Source: Streptomyces sp. 378 (GTDB lineage: Bacteria > Actinomycetota > Actinomycetes > Streptomycetales > Streptomycetaceae). From it: a DNA stretch of 64,000 nucleotides. Where the stretch lies: positions 1 through 64,000 of the forward strand of contig NZ_JASKMS010000007.1 in NCBI RefSeq assembly GCF_030124145.1, written 5' to 3'. This document shows positions 8,370 through 17,715 of this stretch, one piece after another (within the stretch, counting starts at the first letter, position 1; each line of letters starts with the position of its first letter). Made by a program: the position numbers and the translations under genes. The notes beneath the pieces are model-generated. The model saw nothing but the letters and a program-made list of their open reading frames with translations, made no database searches and was not told the origin of the DNA.

Positions 8370-10295
8370 CTACGCCAAGCTGTCCCGCCAGGCGCGGTGC
8401 AGGTCCGCGAACCTGCCCGTGCCCGCGATGAGTTCGGCCGGTTCGCCGTCCTCCACGATCCGGCCGTGCTCCATCACCAGGACCCGGTCCGCGATCTCCA
8501 CCGTCGACAGCCGGTGGGCGATGACCACGGCCGTACGGCCCTTCAGCACCGTCGTCATGGCCCGCTGCACCGCGCGCTCCCCGGGGATGTCCAGCGAGCT
8601 GGTCGCCTCGTCGAGGATCAGCACGGCCGGGTCGGCCAGCAACGCCCGGGCGAAGGCGACCAGTTGCCGCTGCCCGGCGGAGATACGGCCGCCCCGCTTG
8701 CGCACGTCGGTGTCGTAGCCGTCGGGAAGGGCGCTGATGAAGTCGTGGGCGCCGATCTCCTTCGCCGCCTGCTCGATCTCCTCGCGGGTGGCGTCCGGGC
8801 GGCCGATCGCGATGTTGTCGGCGACCGTGCCGGAGAAGAGGAACGCCTCCTGCGTCACCATGACCACCCCGCGTCGCAGTTCGGGCACGGCGAGGTCGCG
8901 CAGGTCGACACCGTCCAGCAGCACCCGGCCGCCGTAGGGGTCTCCCCTGCTCGAACGCAGTTGAGAGCTTGGGGAAGGGTCGTAGAACCGGGCCAGCAGT
9001 TTGGCCAGCGTCGACTTGCCGGCGCCCGTGGAGCCCACGACCGCGACCGTCTGCCCGGCCGGAAGGGTCAGGTCGAAGGAGGGCAGCACCTCGCCGCCGG
9101 TGCGGTAACCGAAGCGGACGCCGTCGAAGACCACCGCGCGGTCGGGGTGTTCGCTCTCCGGCGGCGGCAGCCGCCGGGGGGCGGCCGGCTCGGGGACCGA
9201 CGGGGTCTGCGCGAGCAGGCCGGCGATCTTCTCCAGGGAGGCGGCCGCCGACTGGTAGGAGTTCAGAAACATCCCGAGACGGTCGATGGGGTCGTACAGC
9301 CGCCGCAGGTACAGCACGGCCGCCGCCAGCACACCGAGGGCCAGTGTGCCGTCCGCGACCCGGTAGGCGCCCCACAGCACGATCGCCGCGACCGCCACGT
9401 TGGCGACCAGCCGCGAGCCGGTGACGTAGCGGGTAATCTCCAGCAGCGCGTCGCCGTTGGTCCGTTCGTGCCGCCGGTTGAGCACGCCGAAGTCCGCGTC
9501 GTTGACGGCCTCGCGACGGAAGGCGCGCACCGGGCGGATGCCGTTCATGGTCTCGACGAACGTGACGATGACGGCCGCGATGGCCGTCGACCGGGCCCGG
9601 TACACCCGGCCGGCCCGCCGCTGGTACCCCCGCACGAGGGCGTAGAGCGGCACCAGGGACGCCACCGCCACGCCCCCGAGGCCCAGGTCGAGCCAGAGCA
9701 GCATGACCGAGATGTAGACGAAGGAGAGGATGACCGTCACGAGCTCCTGGAGGCCCTCGTCGAGCAGTTCGCGCAGTGACTCCACGTCGGCCGTGGAGCG
9801 GGAGATGAGCCGGCCCGAGGTGTAGCGCTCGTGGAAGTCGACACTCAGCGCCTGCGCGTGGCGGAAGATCCGGCCCCGCAGATCCAGCAGCACGTCCTGG
9901 CTGACCCGTGCGGCGGCGCCGACGAACGCGAACTGCAGCCCGCCCGCGGCCAGCGCGCACGCCAGGTAGCCCACGCCCACCGCGATCAGCGGCCCGTGGT
10001 CCCGCGCCCGGAACGCCGGTACGGCACGGTCGATGGCGTACGCCACGAGCAGCGGCCCCGCCTGCACGACCGCCTGCTGGAGCAGCAGCAGGACCGTCGT
10101 GACCGTGACCCTGGCCTTCAGGGGCGCGAGCAGGGAGCGGAGCAGGGCTTTGGTGGCGCCCGGCGGGGTGGGCAGGACGTCCCGGTCGAAGGGGTCGCCG
10201 GTGGCGGCCGGCCGATCGTCGGGTCGGTCGCCGGGAGGTTCGTCGGGTTGTTCGTCGGGTGTGCTGCCGGCCGGTGTGCCGGTGGCCGCCGTCAT
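8370..10295 (-). CDS. ABC exporter half-transporter (active-ATPase partner of pair 2)
   Basis: A 641-residue half-transporter. A Pro/Asp-rich cytosolic N-terminus (PDEQPDEPPGDRPDDRP) precedes the membrane domain (about 60-350) and the ATPase domain. Walker A (VGSTGAGKSTL), Q-loop (VMVTQEAFLFSG), Walker B with catalytic Glu (LILDEATSSLD) and H-loop (VIAHRLST) are intact, while the signature is RISAGQ. The start is fixed by an ATGA overlap with the upstream gene, and the stop lies 22 bp from the next gene. Residues about 439-452, after RFYDP, derive from an inserted palindromic repeat (8938-8980). It probably dimerises with the 10292-12169 product. Confidence 0.9.
   Translation of the reverse strand: MTAATGTPAGSTPDEQPDEPPGDRPDDRPAATGDPFDRDVLPTPPGATKALLRSLLAPLKARVTVTTVLLLLQQAVVQAGPLLVAYAIDRAVPAFRARDHGPLIAVGVGYLACALAAGGLQFAFVGAAARVSQDVLLDLRGRIFRHAQALSVDFHERYTSGRLISRSTADVESLRELLDEGLQELVTVILSFVYISVMLLWLDLGLGGVAVASLVPLYALVRGYQRRAGRVYRARSTAIAAVIVTFVETMNGIRPVRAFRREAVNDADFGVLNRRHERTNGDALLEITRYVTGSRLVANVAVAAIVLWGAYRVADGTLALGVLAAAVLYLRRLYDPIDRLGMFLNSYQSAAASLEKIAGLLAQTPSVPEPAAPRRLPPPESEHPDRAVVFDGVRFGYRTGGEVLPSFDLTLPAGQTVAVVGSTGAGKSTLAKLLARFYDPSPSSQLRSSRGDPYGGRVLLDGVDLRDLAVPELRRGVVMVTQEAFLFSGTVADNIAIGRPDATREEIEQAAKEIGAHDFISALPDGYDTDVRKRGGRISAGQRQLVAFARALLADPAVLILDEATSSLDIPGERAVQRAMTTVLKGRTAVVIAHRLSTVEIADRVLVMEHGRIVEDGEPAELIAGTGRFADLHRAWRDSLA
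8938..8980 (-). repeat. Palindromic repeat inside an ABC gene
   Basis: GGGGTCTCCCCTGCTCGAAC...GAGAGCTTGGGGAAGG is the same type of repeat as the intergenic copy at 53-90. It is in frame and encodes Ser/Arg-rich residues (SPSSQLRSSRGDPYG) in a surface loop just after the Walker A helix, where homologs normally have only two or three residues. Confidence 0.65.
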
Positions 10296-12169
10296 CGTGC
10301 GCCCTCCTCTTCCCCTGACATCAGATGCGCGTACTCGGCGTTCGTACGCAGCAGTTCGTGGTGGGTGCCGACCGCGGCGATCCGGCCGCCGGACAGCAGC
10401 GCGACCCGGTCGGCGAGCAGCACGGTGGACGGGCGGTGCGCCACGATCAGGGCGGTCGTGTCCGCGAGGACCTGACGCAGGGCGGCCTCCACGGCGGCCT
10501 CGGTGTGCACGTCCAGGGCCGACAGCGGGTCGTCGAGGACGAGGAACTCCGGCTGGCCGACGACGGCCCGGGCGAGCGCGAGGCGCTGGCGCTGGCCGCC
10601 GGAGAGGCTGAGGCCCTGCTCGCCCACCCGGGTGTCCGTCCCCTGCGGCAGGGCGTACACGAAGTCGGCCTGGGCGACGGCCAGCGCGCGCTCCAGATCA
10701 GCCGTACCCGCGGTGTCCTTCGCGCCCATGAGAACGTTGTCGCCGACCGTGGCCGAGAACAGCGTGGGCTCCTCGAAGGCCACGGCGACCTTGGCGCGCA
10801 GCGCTTGTCTGGGGAGGTCTCTGATGTCGACGCCGTCGAGGGTGATGCGGCCCGACGTCAGCTCGTACAGGCGGGGGATGAGCGCGGTCAGGGTGGTCTT
10901 GCCGCTGCCGGTGGCGCCGACCAGGGCCATGGACTCGCCCGGGCGGATGTGCAGGTCGATGTGCTGGAGGACGGGCGGGGTGCCGGGCGGGGCGTCGGGG
11001 TAGCGGAAGCGCACCCCGTGGAAGCGGAGTCCCCTGTCCCGGACGTCCACCGTGCCGGTGCCGGTGCCAGCGGTGCCGGAGGTGGAAGCGGGGGCGGGGG
11101 CCGCGGTGGTGGCGATGGCGGTGGCAGGGACGGTTGCGGTGGCGGTGATCCCCTCCGCCGTTCCCTCCGTGTCGTCCTCCGCGTCCTCGTCCATCACCTC
11201 GAAGTACCGCTGCGTCGCCGTCGCCGCCTCCTGGCTCATCGCCAGCAGGAACCCGATCGACTCCACCGGCCACCGCAGCGCCAGCGCCGTCGACAGGAAC
11301 GCCACCAGCGTGCCCGCCGACAGGGCACCGTCGGCCACTTGGACGACGCCCACCACCAGCGCCGCCCCGATCGCCACCTCGGGCAGCGTCACGATGACAC
11401 CCCAGATGGCGGCCAGCAGCCGCGCCTTGCGCAGTTCCGTGCCGCGCAGCTTCGCCGACAGGTCCCGGAAGGCCAGCGCCTGGCTGTGGTGGCGGCCGAA
11501 GCCCTTGATGATGCGGATGCCGAGCACGCTCTCCTCGACGACCGTCGTCAGGTCGCCGACCTGGTCCTGGGCGCGCCGGGCCATCGCGGCGTAACGCTTC
11601 TCGAAGATCACGCAAGTGACCATGACGGGCAGCGCCGGCCCGAGGATGACCAGCCCCAGCGTCCAGTCCTGGAGCAGCATGATGAGCACGCCGACGAGGA
11701 TCGTCACCCCGTTGACCAGCAGGAACGTCAGCGGAAAGGCGAGGAACTGGCGCAGCAGCATCAGGTCCGTCGTCGCCCGGGACAGCAACTGCCCCGAGGC
11801 CCACCGGTCGTGGAAGGACACCGGTAGCCGCTGGAGGTGCCGGTACAGATCCGCCCGCATCGACGCCTCGACGTGGGAGAGCGGACGGGCCACGAGCCAC
11901 CGCCGCAGCCCGAACAGCAGGGCCTCGGTGAAGCCGAGGAGCAGCAGGTACAGCGCGCCGAGCCACACCCCGGCCGGGTCCCTGTCGGCGATCGGCCCGT
12001 CCACCATCCACTTCAGGACGAGCGGGATCACCAGGCCCACGCAGGAGGCGAGTATCGCGACGAACGCGGCGCCGGACAGCCGCGCTCGCACGGGCCGCAC
12101 ATACGGCCACAGGCGCAGCAGCGTACGCACGGCGGAACGGTCCTGGGCGGGGGCGGGTGTCGTGGCCAT
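10292..12169 (-). CDS. ABC exporter half-transporter (asymmetric partner of pair 2)
   Basis: A 625-residue half-transporter and the first gene of the four-gene leftward operon. The membrane domain (about 30-315) is followed by an unusually long low-complexity linker of about 50 residues, Thr/Ala-rich (about 323-373), then the ATPase domain. Walker A (ALVGATGSGKTTL) and the signature (LSLSGGQRQR) are intact, but the Q-loop reads FEEPTLFS and the Walker B catalytic Glu is Asp (LVLDDPLSALD), so its own site is probably weak. The 8370-10295 product has the complementary pattern. The ATG is at 12167-12169. Substrate unknown. Confidence 0.9.
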   Translation of the reverse strand: MATTPAPAQDRSAVRTLLRLWPYVRPVRARLSGAAFVAILASCVGLVIPLVLKWMVDGPIADRDPAGVWLGALYLLLLGFTEALLFGLRRWLVARPLSHVEASMRADLYRHLQRLPVSFHDRWASGQLLSRATTDLMLLRQFLAFPLTFLLVNGVTILVGVLIMLLQDWTLGLVILGPALPVMVTCVIFEKRYAAMARRAQDQVGDLTTVVEESVLGIRIIKGFGRHHSQALAFRDLSAKLRGTELRKARLLAAIWGVIVTLPEVAIGAALVVGVVQVADGALSAGTLVAFLSTALALRWPVESIGFLLAMSQEAATATQRYFEVMDEDAEDDTEGTAEGITATATVPATAIATTAAPAPASTSGTAGTGTGTVDVRDRGLRFHGVRFRYPDAPPGTPPVLQHIDLHIRPGESMALVGATGSGKTTLTALIPRLYELTSGRITLDGVDIRDLPRQALRAKVAVAFEEPTLFSATVGDNVLMGAKDTAGTADLERALAVAQADFVYALPQGTDTRVGEQGLSLSGGQRQRLALARAVVGQPEFLVLDDPLSALDVHTEAAVEAALRQVLADTTALIVAHRPSTVLLADRVALLSGGRIAAVGTHHELLRTNAEYAHLMSGEEEGAR

Positions 12170-12361
12170 CGGCAGCGAGCCTACGGATCGTCACTGACAC
12201 TGCCCACCGAGTTTCCGCCGGACCCGGATCGGCCCATGGTCCTGCGACCTGGGCGTTCGGCAGATCGCCCGGCGGGACCGGTCGGGTCGTACGGCCGCAT
12301 CAGCCGATCGGCTGATGCCCGTTCGAGCGAGACGGCCGATGTGGCGGGCCCCGCCCGCCGG

Positions 12362-12451
12362 GACCCCCTCTACGCCGAGCTCGGCGTCAAGGACCGCGCG
12401 GATGCGGTGGCGGTGGCGTACGACCGGGGCATCCTCGGACGGAACAGCTAG
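12362..12451 (+). pseudogene. C-terminal remnant of a LuxR-type response regulator
   Basis: The last 29 codons of an otherwise unremarkable plus-strand frame read LYAELGVKDRADAVAVAYDR plus a short tail, ending at TAG 12449-12451. This matches the last two helices of the NarL/LuxR DNA-binding domain. No helix-turn-helix start, receiver domain or start codon is found in the 200 bases upstream. It overlaps the glgX stop codon by four bases tail to tail. It is probably a relic; a chance resemblance cannot be excluded. Confidence 0.5.
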
Positions 12452-14715
12452 CCCGCCACCCGCAACAGCAGTACCGCCCGCGCCGGTATCGTGATCTCCG
12501 TGCCCGCCCGGTGCTCCACGCCCGGCGCCTCCGCCTGCTCCTCCAGGCTCGTGTCGACGACGACCTCGTAGCGCTCCGCCCAGGGCGGCCCCGGCAGCGT
12601 GAAGGTGACCGGTCCCTCGCCCGCGTGCAGCACGGCCAGGAAACTGTCGTCGACGATCTGCTCCCCGCGCTCGTCCCGGCCCGGGATGTCCCGGCCGGAC
12701 AGGTACATGCCCAGCGTGGCGGCGGGCGCGTACCAGTCCTGCTCCGTCATCTCCGTGCCGCGGGAGGTGAACCAGGCCAGATCGCGCAGCCCGTCCGCGG
12801 TCTGGGCCCGGCCCGAGAAGAACGCCCGGCGCCTGAGCACCGGGTGACGGTGGCGCAGCGCGATCAGCCGGGACGTCAGCGCGAACAGGGCCTTCCAGCC
12901 GGGGTCCGTCAGCAGCGTCCAGTCCAGCCAGCCGATCTCGTTGTCCTGGCAGTACGCGTTGTTGTTGCCGCGCTGGGTGCGGCCCAGCTCGTCGCCGGCG
13001 ACCAGCATCGGCACGCCCGTGGACAGCAGCAGGGTGGTCAGCAGGTTCCTGAGCTGCCGCCGCCTGAGCGCTCGTATCCCCTCGTCGTCGGTCTCGCCCT
13101 CGGTGCCGCAGTTCCAGGCCCGGTTGTCGTCCGTGCCGTCCCGGTTGCCCTCGCCGTTGGCCTCGTTGTGCTTGCGCCCGTAACTCACCAGGTCGCGCAG
13201 GGTGAACCCGTCGTGGGCGGTGATGAAGTTGACGGACGCGTACGGCCTGCGCCCGCCCCAGGCGTACAGGTCGCTGGAGCCCGACAGGCGGTAGCCCATC
13301 TCCCGGACGTCGGGCAGGGCGTGCCGCCAGAAGTCCCGCACGGCGTTGCGGTACCGGTCGTTCCACTCCGTCCACAGCGGGGGAAACGCCCCCACCTGGT
13401 AGCCGCCCGACCCCACGTCCCACGGCTCGGCGATCAGCTTCACCCGGCGCAGCACCGGGTCCTGGGCGATGACCGCGAGGAACGGGGAGAGCATGTCGAC
13501 GTCGTGCATGGAGCGGGCCAGCGCCGCCGCCAGGTCGAAGCGGAAGCCGTCCACGCCCATCTCGGTGACCCAGTAGCGCAGCGAGTCCGTGATCAGGCGC
13601 AGCACATGCGGCTGGACCACGTGCAGGGTGTTGCCGCAGCCGGTGTAGTCGGCGTAGCGGCGGGCGTCGTCCTGGAGACGGTAGTAGCCGCGGTTGTCGA
13701 TGCCCTTCAGAGAGAGCGTCGGGCCGAGTTCGCCCGCCTCCGCGGTGTGGTTGTAGACCACGTCGAGGATGACCTCGATCCCGGCCGCGTGCAGGGCGCG
13801 GACCATGCGCTTGAACTCGCCGACCTGCTGGCCGGTCGTCCCGGAGGCCGCGTAGGCCGCGTGCGGGGCGAAGTAGCCGATGGAGTTGTAGCCCCAGTAG
13901 TTCCTGAGGCCCCGGCGCAGCAGGTGGTCCTCGTGGGCGAACTGGTGCACCGGCAGCAGCTCCACCGCCGTCACGCCCAGCTGGACCAGGTGCTCGATCG
14001 CCGCCGGGTGCGCGAGACCGGCGTAGGTGCCGCGCAGCTCCTCGGGGATGCCGGGGTGCAGCCGCGTGAAGCCCTTGACGTGCAGCTCGTAGATCACCGA
14101 GTCGGCCCACGGCGTCTTCGGGCGGCGGTCGTCCGCCCAGTCGTCGTCATCGTGGACGACGACGCCCTTCGGCACGTGCGGTGCCGAGTCCCGGTCGTCG
14201 CGCACGGTGTCGGCGACGTGCTGCTGGGGCCAGTCGCGGACGTGCCCGTACACCTCCGGCGGCAGGCTGCTGTAGTCATTTCCCTCGGCGCCGTCGACCG
14301 CCCGGGCGTACGGGTCGAGGAGTAGCTTCGCCGGGTTCCAGCGGGCGCCGGTCCACGGGTCCCAGCGGCCGTGCACCCGGTAACCGTAGCGCTGGCCCGG
14401 CAGCACGCCCGGGACGAAGCCGTGCCAGATCTCATGGGTCAGCTCGCCGAGCCGCACCCGCGACTCCTTGCCCGCCTCGTCGAAGAGGCACAGCTCGACA
14501 CCCTCCGCCCCGCCCGCCCACAACGCGAAGTTGGTGCCCGCCACCCCGTCCGGACCGACCCGGAACCGGGCGCCCAGCGGGGTCGGCGCACCCGGCCACG
14601 CGGGCACGGTGGGCGGCGGCGCGGCCCGCCGTGCGCCGTTCACGGCGGCGTCCTGGCGCCCGTTCCCGGTGGCCTGATGACCGGCCACCGCCTCCTGCTC
14701 GGCTGCGCTGGACAC
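12448..14715 (-). CDS. glgX: Glycogen debranching enzyme GlgX
   Basis: A 755-residue cytosolic GH13 enzyme expected to hydrolyse alpha-1,6 branches left after phosphorylase action on glycogen. An N-terminal CBM48-like domain (GTNFALWAGGAEGVELCLFD) precedes the TIM barrel, which carries the nucleophile in GFRFDLA (about residue 395), the acid/base Glu in LIAEPWDVG (about 430) and the transition-state Asp in ITAHDGFT. The frame is open to 15324, but I chose the GTG at 14715 because GGGAGG lies seven bases upstream and conservation begins soon after. It is divergent from the L,D-transpeptidase genes. Confidence 0.9.
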   Translation of the reverse strand: MSSAAEQEAVAGHQATGNGRQDAAVNGARRAAPPPTVPAWPGAPTPLGARFRVGPDGVAGTNFALWAGGAEGVELCLFDEAGKESRVRLGELTHEIWHGFVPGVLPGQRYGYRVHGRWDPWTGARWNPAKLLLDPYARAVDGAEGNDYSSLPPEVYGHVRDWPQQHVADTVRDDRDSAPHVPKGVVVHDDDDWADDRRPKTPWADSVIYELHVKGFTRLHPGIPEELRGTYAGLAHPAAIEHLVQLGVTAVELLPVHQFAHEDHLLRRGLRNYWGYNSIGYFAPHAAYAASGTTGQQVGEFKRMVRALHAAGIEVILDVVYNHTAEAGELGPTLSLKGIDNRGYYRLQDDARRYADYTGCGNTLHVVQPHVLRLITDSLRYWVTEMGVDGFRFDLAAALARSMHDVDMLSPFLAVIAQDPVLRRVKLIAEPWDVGSGGYQVGAFPPLWTEWNDRYRNAVRDFWRHALPDVREMGYRLSGSSDLYAWGGRRPYASVNFITAHDGFTLRDLVSYGRKHNEANGEGNRDGTDDNRAWNCGTEGETDDEGIRALRRRQLRNLLTTLLLSTGVPMLVAGDELGRTQRGNNNAYCQDNEIGWLDWTLLTDPGWKALFALTSRLIALRHRHPVLRRRAFFSGRAQTADGLRDLAWFTSRGTEMTEQDWYAPAATLGMYLSGRDIPGRDERGEQIVDDSFLAVLHAGEGPVTFTLPGPPWAERYEVVVDTSLEEQAEAPGVEHRAGTEITIPARAVLLLRVAG

Positions 14716-14902
14716 CTGTCCGCCTCCCGCGGCTCGTGGAACGACGGGGGACAGAGGGGTGCGGCCCTGTGCTGCGGCCCGGGTCGCGGCTCCCCTGCGC
14801 GTCGTCCTCCCCACTGTTCTGCCCAGAGCGTGGGTCGCACTCACGTTTCCCCGGGGGCGGGCATGGTCGTTTCCGGGGACACGGCCGGTCGTTGGGCACC
14901 CC

Positions 14903-16147
14903 GTGAGGCACGTACAAGGGCGCGCGCGGCGCGCGAGGGCCGCGCTGGCCGCCGTAGTGACATGGGCAGGGCTCCTCGCCGGGGCCACGGGCTGTACCTC
15001 GGACGACGCGGGCGGGATCACCGGGGCGTTCGGCGCGCCCCCGGCGCCCGAGGACGTCATCAAGGTCTCGCCCGAGGACGGCAGCAGGGGTGTGCGCCCC
15101 GGGAAGAAGCTGCGGGTGCGCGTGCCCGACGGCCGGCTGGAGAAGGTGAAGGTCGTCCGGTCGCAGGACGCGCAGGAGACCCCGGTGCCCGGGCATCTCT
15201 CCGCCGACCGCCTGACCTGGGAACCCGACGACCAGCGGCTCGCGCTGGCCGCCAGGTACACGATCGACGCGGTGGCCGTGGACGGCGACGGACGCCGCTC
15301 GGCCCGGCACACCACCTTCACCACCTACGTCCCCGGGGAACGCTTCATCGGCTACGTCGCCCCGGAGAACCGTGCCACCGTCGGCACCGGCATGATCGTC
15401 TCCCTGGAGTTCAACCGGAAGATCACCGACCGCGCCGCAGTCGAACGCGCGGTGCGGGTCACCGCCCGCCCCGCCGTGGAGATCCGCCCGCACTGGTTCG
15501 GCAGAACGCGCCTCGACTTCCGCCCCGAGGACTACTGGAAACCCGGCACCCAGGTCACCGTCGACCTGCGCCTGCGCGACGTCGAGGGCGCCCCCGGGGT
15601 CTACGGCCTCCAGCACAAGACGTTCTCCTTCACCGTCGGCCGCAGTCAGATCTCCGTGGTCGACGCCGCCGCGCACTCCATGGAGGTCCGGCGCGACGGC
15701 GAGCCCCTCGCCACCGTGCCCATCACGGCGGGCGCGCCGAAGACCACCACGTACAACGGCAAGATGGTGGTCACCGAGATGCTCGACGTCACCCGGATGA
15801 ACGGCGCCACGGTCGGCTTCAAGAAGCGCGACGGCAAGGGCGAGTACGACATCCCGGATGTCCCGCACGCCATGCGCCTGACCGACTCCGGCACCTTCCT
15901 GCACGGCAACTACTGGGCGCACCACACCGTCTTCGGCCGCGCCAACGTCAGTCACGGCTGCATCGGGCTGCGCGATGTGAAGGGCGGCAGTTCGGACACC
16001 CCCGCCGGCTGGTTCTTCGACCGCAGCCTCATCGGGGACGTCGTCGAAGTCGTCAACAGCAATGACAAAAAGGTCTCTCCCGACAACGGGCTCGGAGGCT
16101 GGAATATGGGCTGGAATGCATGGAAGGCGGGCAGTGCGGTGAAGTAG
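14903..16147 (+). CDS. L,D-transpeptidase lipoprotein (YkuD domain)
   Basis: A 414-residue predicted lipoprotein that would form 3-3 cross-links in peptidoglycan outside the membrane. A basic N-terminus and Ala/Leu-rich h-region end at a lipobox-like ATGC. Two Ig-like segments (about 40-250; FIGYVAPEN and HWFGRTRLDFRP mark the second) lead into the YkuD catalytic domain with HGNYWAHH and the SHGCIGLRD motif (catalytic Cys353). The start is uncertain: I used the GTG at 14903 because it gives a normal signal peptide, but the frame is open to 14759. It is followed by a close paralog. Confidence 0.85.
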   Translation: MRHVQGRARRARAALAAVVTWAGLLAGATGCTSDDAGGITGAFGAPPAPEDVIKVSPEDGSRGVRPGKKLRVRVPDGRLEKVKVVRSQDAQETPVPGHLSADRLTWEPDDQRLALAARYTIDAVAVDGDGRRSARHTTFTTYVPGERFIGYVAPENRATVGTGMIVSLEFNRKITDRAAVERAVRVTARPAVEIRPHWFGRTRLDFRPEDYWKPGTQVTVDLRLRDVEGAPGVYGLQHKTFSFTVGRSQISVVDAAAHSMEVRRDGEPLATVPITAGAPKTTTYNGKMVVTEMLDVTRMNGATVGFKKRDGKGEYDIPDVPHAMRLTDSGTFLHGNYWAHHTVFGRANVSHGCIGLRDVKGGSSDTPAGWFFDRSLIGDVVEVVNSNDKKVSPDNGLGGWNMGWNAWKAGSAVK

Positions 16148-16301
16148 CCGGACAGGGGGGCGGGTTGACCCGGCGCCGCGTTGGGACCGAACAGTGACAA
16201 TCGCGGGCCGCCGGGCCCGTCCCCCCAGTGGTTACTATTCGCCGACGCGCGGGGGACGCGCGAGGTGTGGGCCTGACCTGGCCCTGGGAGGGGAGAACCA
16301 C

Positions 16302-17534
16302 TTGAACGGGCGACCGATATCGGGGGCGTCGGTTGGACGCGGGAACGGACTGCGCGCGCTGATATGCGGCGTGCTGCTCCTCGCCGTCACGGCGTGCGGC
16401 GGCGGAGGGGCCGACTCCGGTTCCAGCGGGGGCGACACCAAGGGCAAGGACTCGGGCGCCGCGCGGAGCGGGCAGTCCGAGGCGGTCGTCAGCATCACCC
16501 CCAAGGACGGAGCCAAGGCCGTCGACACGAGCGGTGCGCTGAAGGTCACCGCCGCGAAGGGGAAACTGACCGAGGTCGAGGTCAAGGACGCCAAGGGCAA
16601 GAAGGTCGACGGCGAGATATCCGGGGACGGCGCCAGCTGGACGCCGTCCACCCATCTGGCCGGCGCCACCAAGTACACGGTCCACGCGGTCGCCAAGGAC
16701 TCCGAGGGCCGCACGGCCGCGGAGGACGCCGGCTTCACCACGCTGACCCCGGAGAACACCTTCATCGGCACCTTCACTCCCGAGGACGGCTCCAAGGTCG
16801 GCGTCGGGATGCCGTTCTCCATCCGCTTCTCGCGGGGCATCACCCACCCGGAGGACGTCGAGAAGGCCATCCGCATCAAGACGGAGCCGGCCGTCGACGT
16901 CGAGGGCCACTGGTTCGGCAACGATCGTCTCGACTTCCGCCCCGAGAAGTACTGGAAGCCCGGCACCAAGGTGACCGTCGACCTCAACCTCGACGGCGTC
17001 GAGGGCCGCAACGGCGTCTACGGCGAGCAGGACAAGACGGTCGAGTTCACCATCGGCCGCAACCAGGTCTCCGTCGTCGACGCCAAGAAGCTCACGATGA
17101 AGGTCATGCGCGACGGCAAGGTCATCAAAACCATCCCGGTCACCACCGGCAAGCCCGGTATGGAGACCTGGAACGGCCAGATGGTCATCAGCGAGATGCT
17201 CACGGTGACCCGGATGAACGGCGAGACCGTCGGCTACGGCGGCGAGTACGACATCAAGGACGTCCCGCACGCCATCCGCCTGACCACGTCCGGCACCTTC
17301 CTGCACGGCAACTACTGGGCGGGCGGAGCCTTCGGCAACTACAACGCCAGCCACGGCTGCATCGGCCTGCGCGACGTGCGCGGCGGCTGGGACAAGAAGG
17401 TGCCGGCCGCCTGGTTCTTCAACCACTCGATGATCGGCGACGTGGTGGTCGTCAAGAACTCCGAGGACCGGATCGTCGACCCGGACAACGGGCTCAACGG
17501 CTGGAACATGTCGTGGGAGAAGTGGAAGAAGTAG
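16302..17534 (+). CDS. L,D-transpeptidase lipoprotein (YkuD domain), paralog
   Basis: A 410-residue paralog of the preceding gene with the same order: lipoprotein signal (LICGVLLLAVTAC), a Gly/Ser linker, two Ig-like domains (FIGTFTPEDGS, HWFGNDRLDFRP) and the YkuD domain with HGNYWAGG and SHGCIGLRD (Cys353). The start is a TTG at 16302, supported by GGGAGGGGAG about eight bases upstream; without it no complete signal peptide is produced. A strong terminator follows at 17550-17581. It probably remodels peptidoglycan at the outer membrane face. Confidence 0.9.
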   Translation: MNGRPISGASVGRGNGLRALICGVLLLAVTACGGGGADSGSSGGDTKGKDSGAARSGQSEAVVSITPKDGAKAVDTSGALKVTAAKGKLTEVEVKDAKGKKVDGEISGDGASWTPSTHLAGATKYTVHAVAKDSEGRTAAEDAGFTTLTPENTFIGTFTPEDGSKVGVGMPFSIRFSRGITHPEDVEKAIRIKTEPAVDVEGHWFGNDRLDFRPEKYWKPGTKVTVDLNLDGVEGRNGVYGEQDKTVEFTIGRNQVSVVDAKKLTMKVMRDGKVIKTIPVTTGKPGMETWNGQMVISEMLTVTRMNGETVGYGGEYDIKDVPHAIRLTTSGTFLHGNYWAGGAFGNYNASHGCIGLRDVRGGWDKKVPAAWFFNHSMIGDVVVVKNSEDRIVDPDNGLNGWNMSWEKWKK

Positions 17535-17549
17535 CTTTCAGCGACCGAC

Positions 17550-17581
17550 GGGCCCCGGTGCGACCGACCGCACCGGGGCCC
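17550..17581 (+). terminator. Strong intrinsic-type hairpin
   Basis: A perfect 13-bp GC stem (GGGCCCCGGTGCG at 17550-17562 with CGCACCGGGGCCC at 17569-17581) with a six-base loop lies 16 bp after the transpeptidase stop. Confidence 0.8.
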
Positions 17582-17715
17582 TCGCCGTCGGTACCCGCGC
17601 CACGCCTGCCCGGCGGGTGACCCCGGGTCGGAGCCTGGGGTGTCCCGATGGGCCCCCGGCCGGTGTGACCGACCGCACCGGGCCGAATGCTGTTAGCCCC
17701 CGTTAACCTGCTGCC

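Noticed and set aside
14716..15324. N-terminal extension of the glgX frame to 958 residues.
   Set aside because: The extension is low-complexity, overlaps the divergent transpeptidase gene, and a GTG with a strong ribosome binding site exists at 14715.
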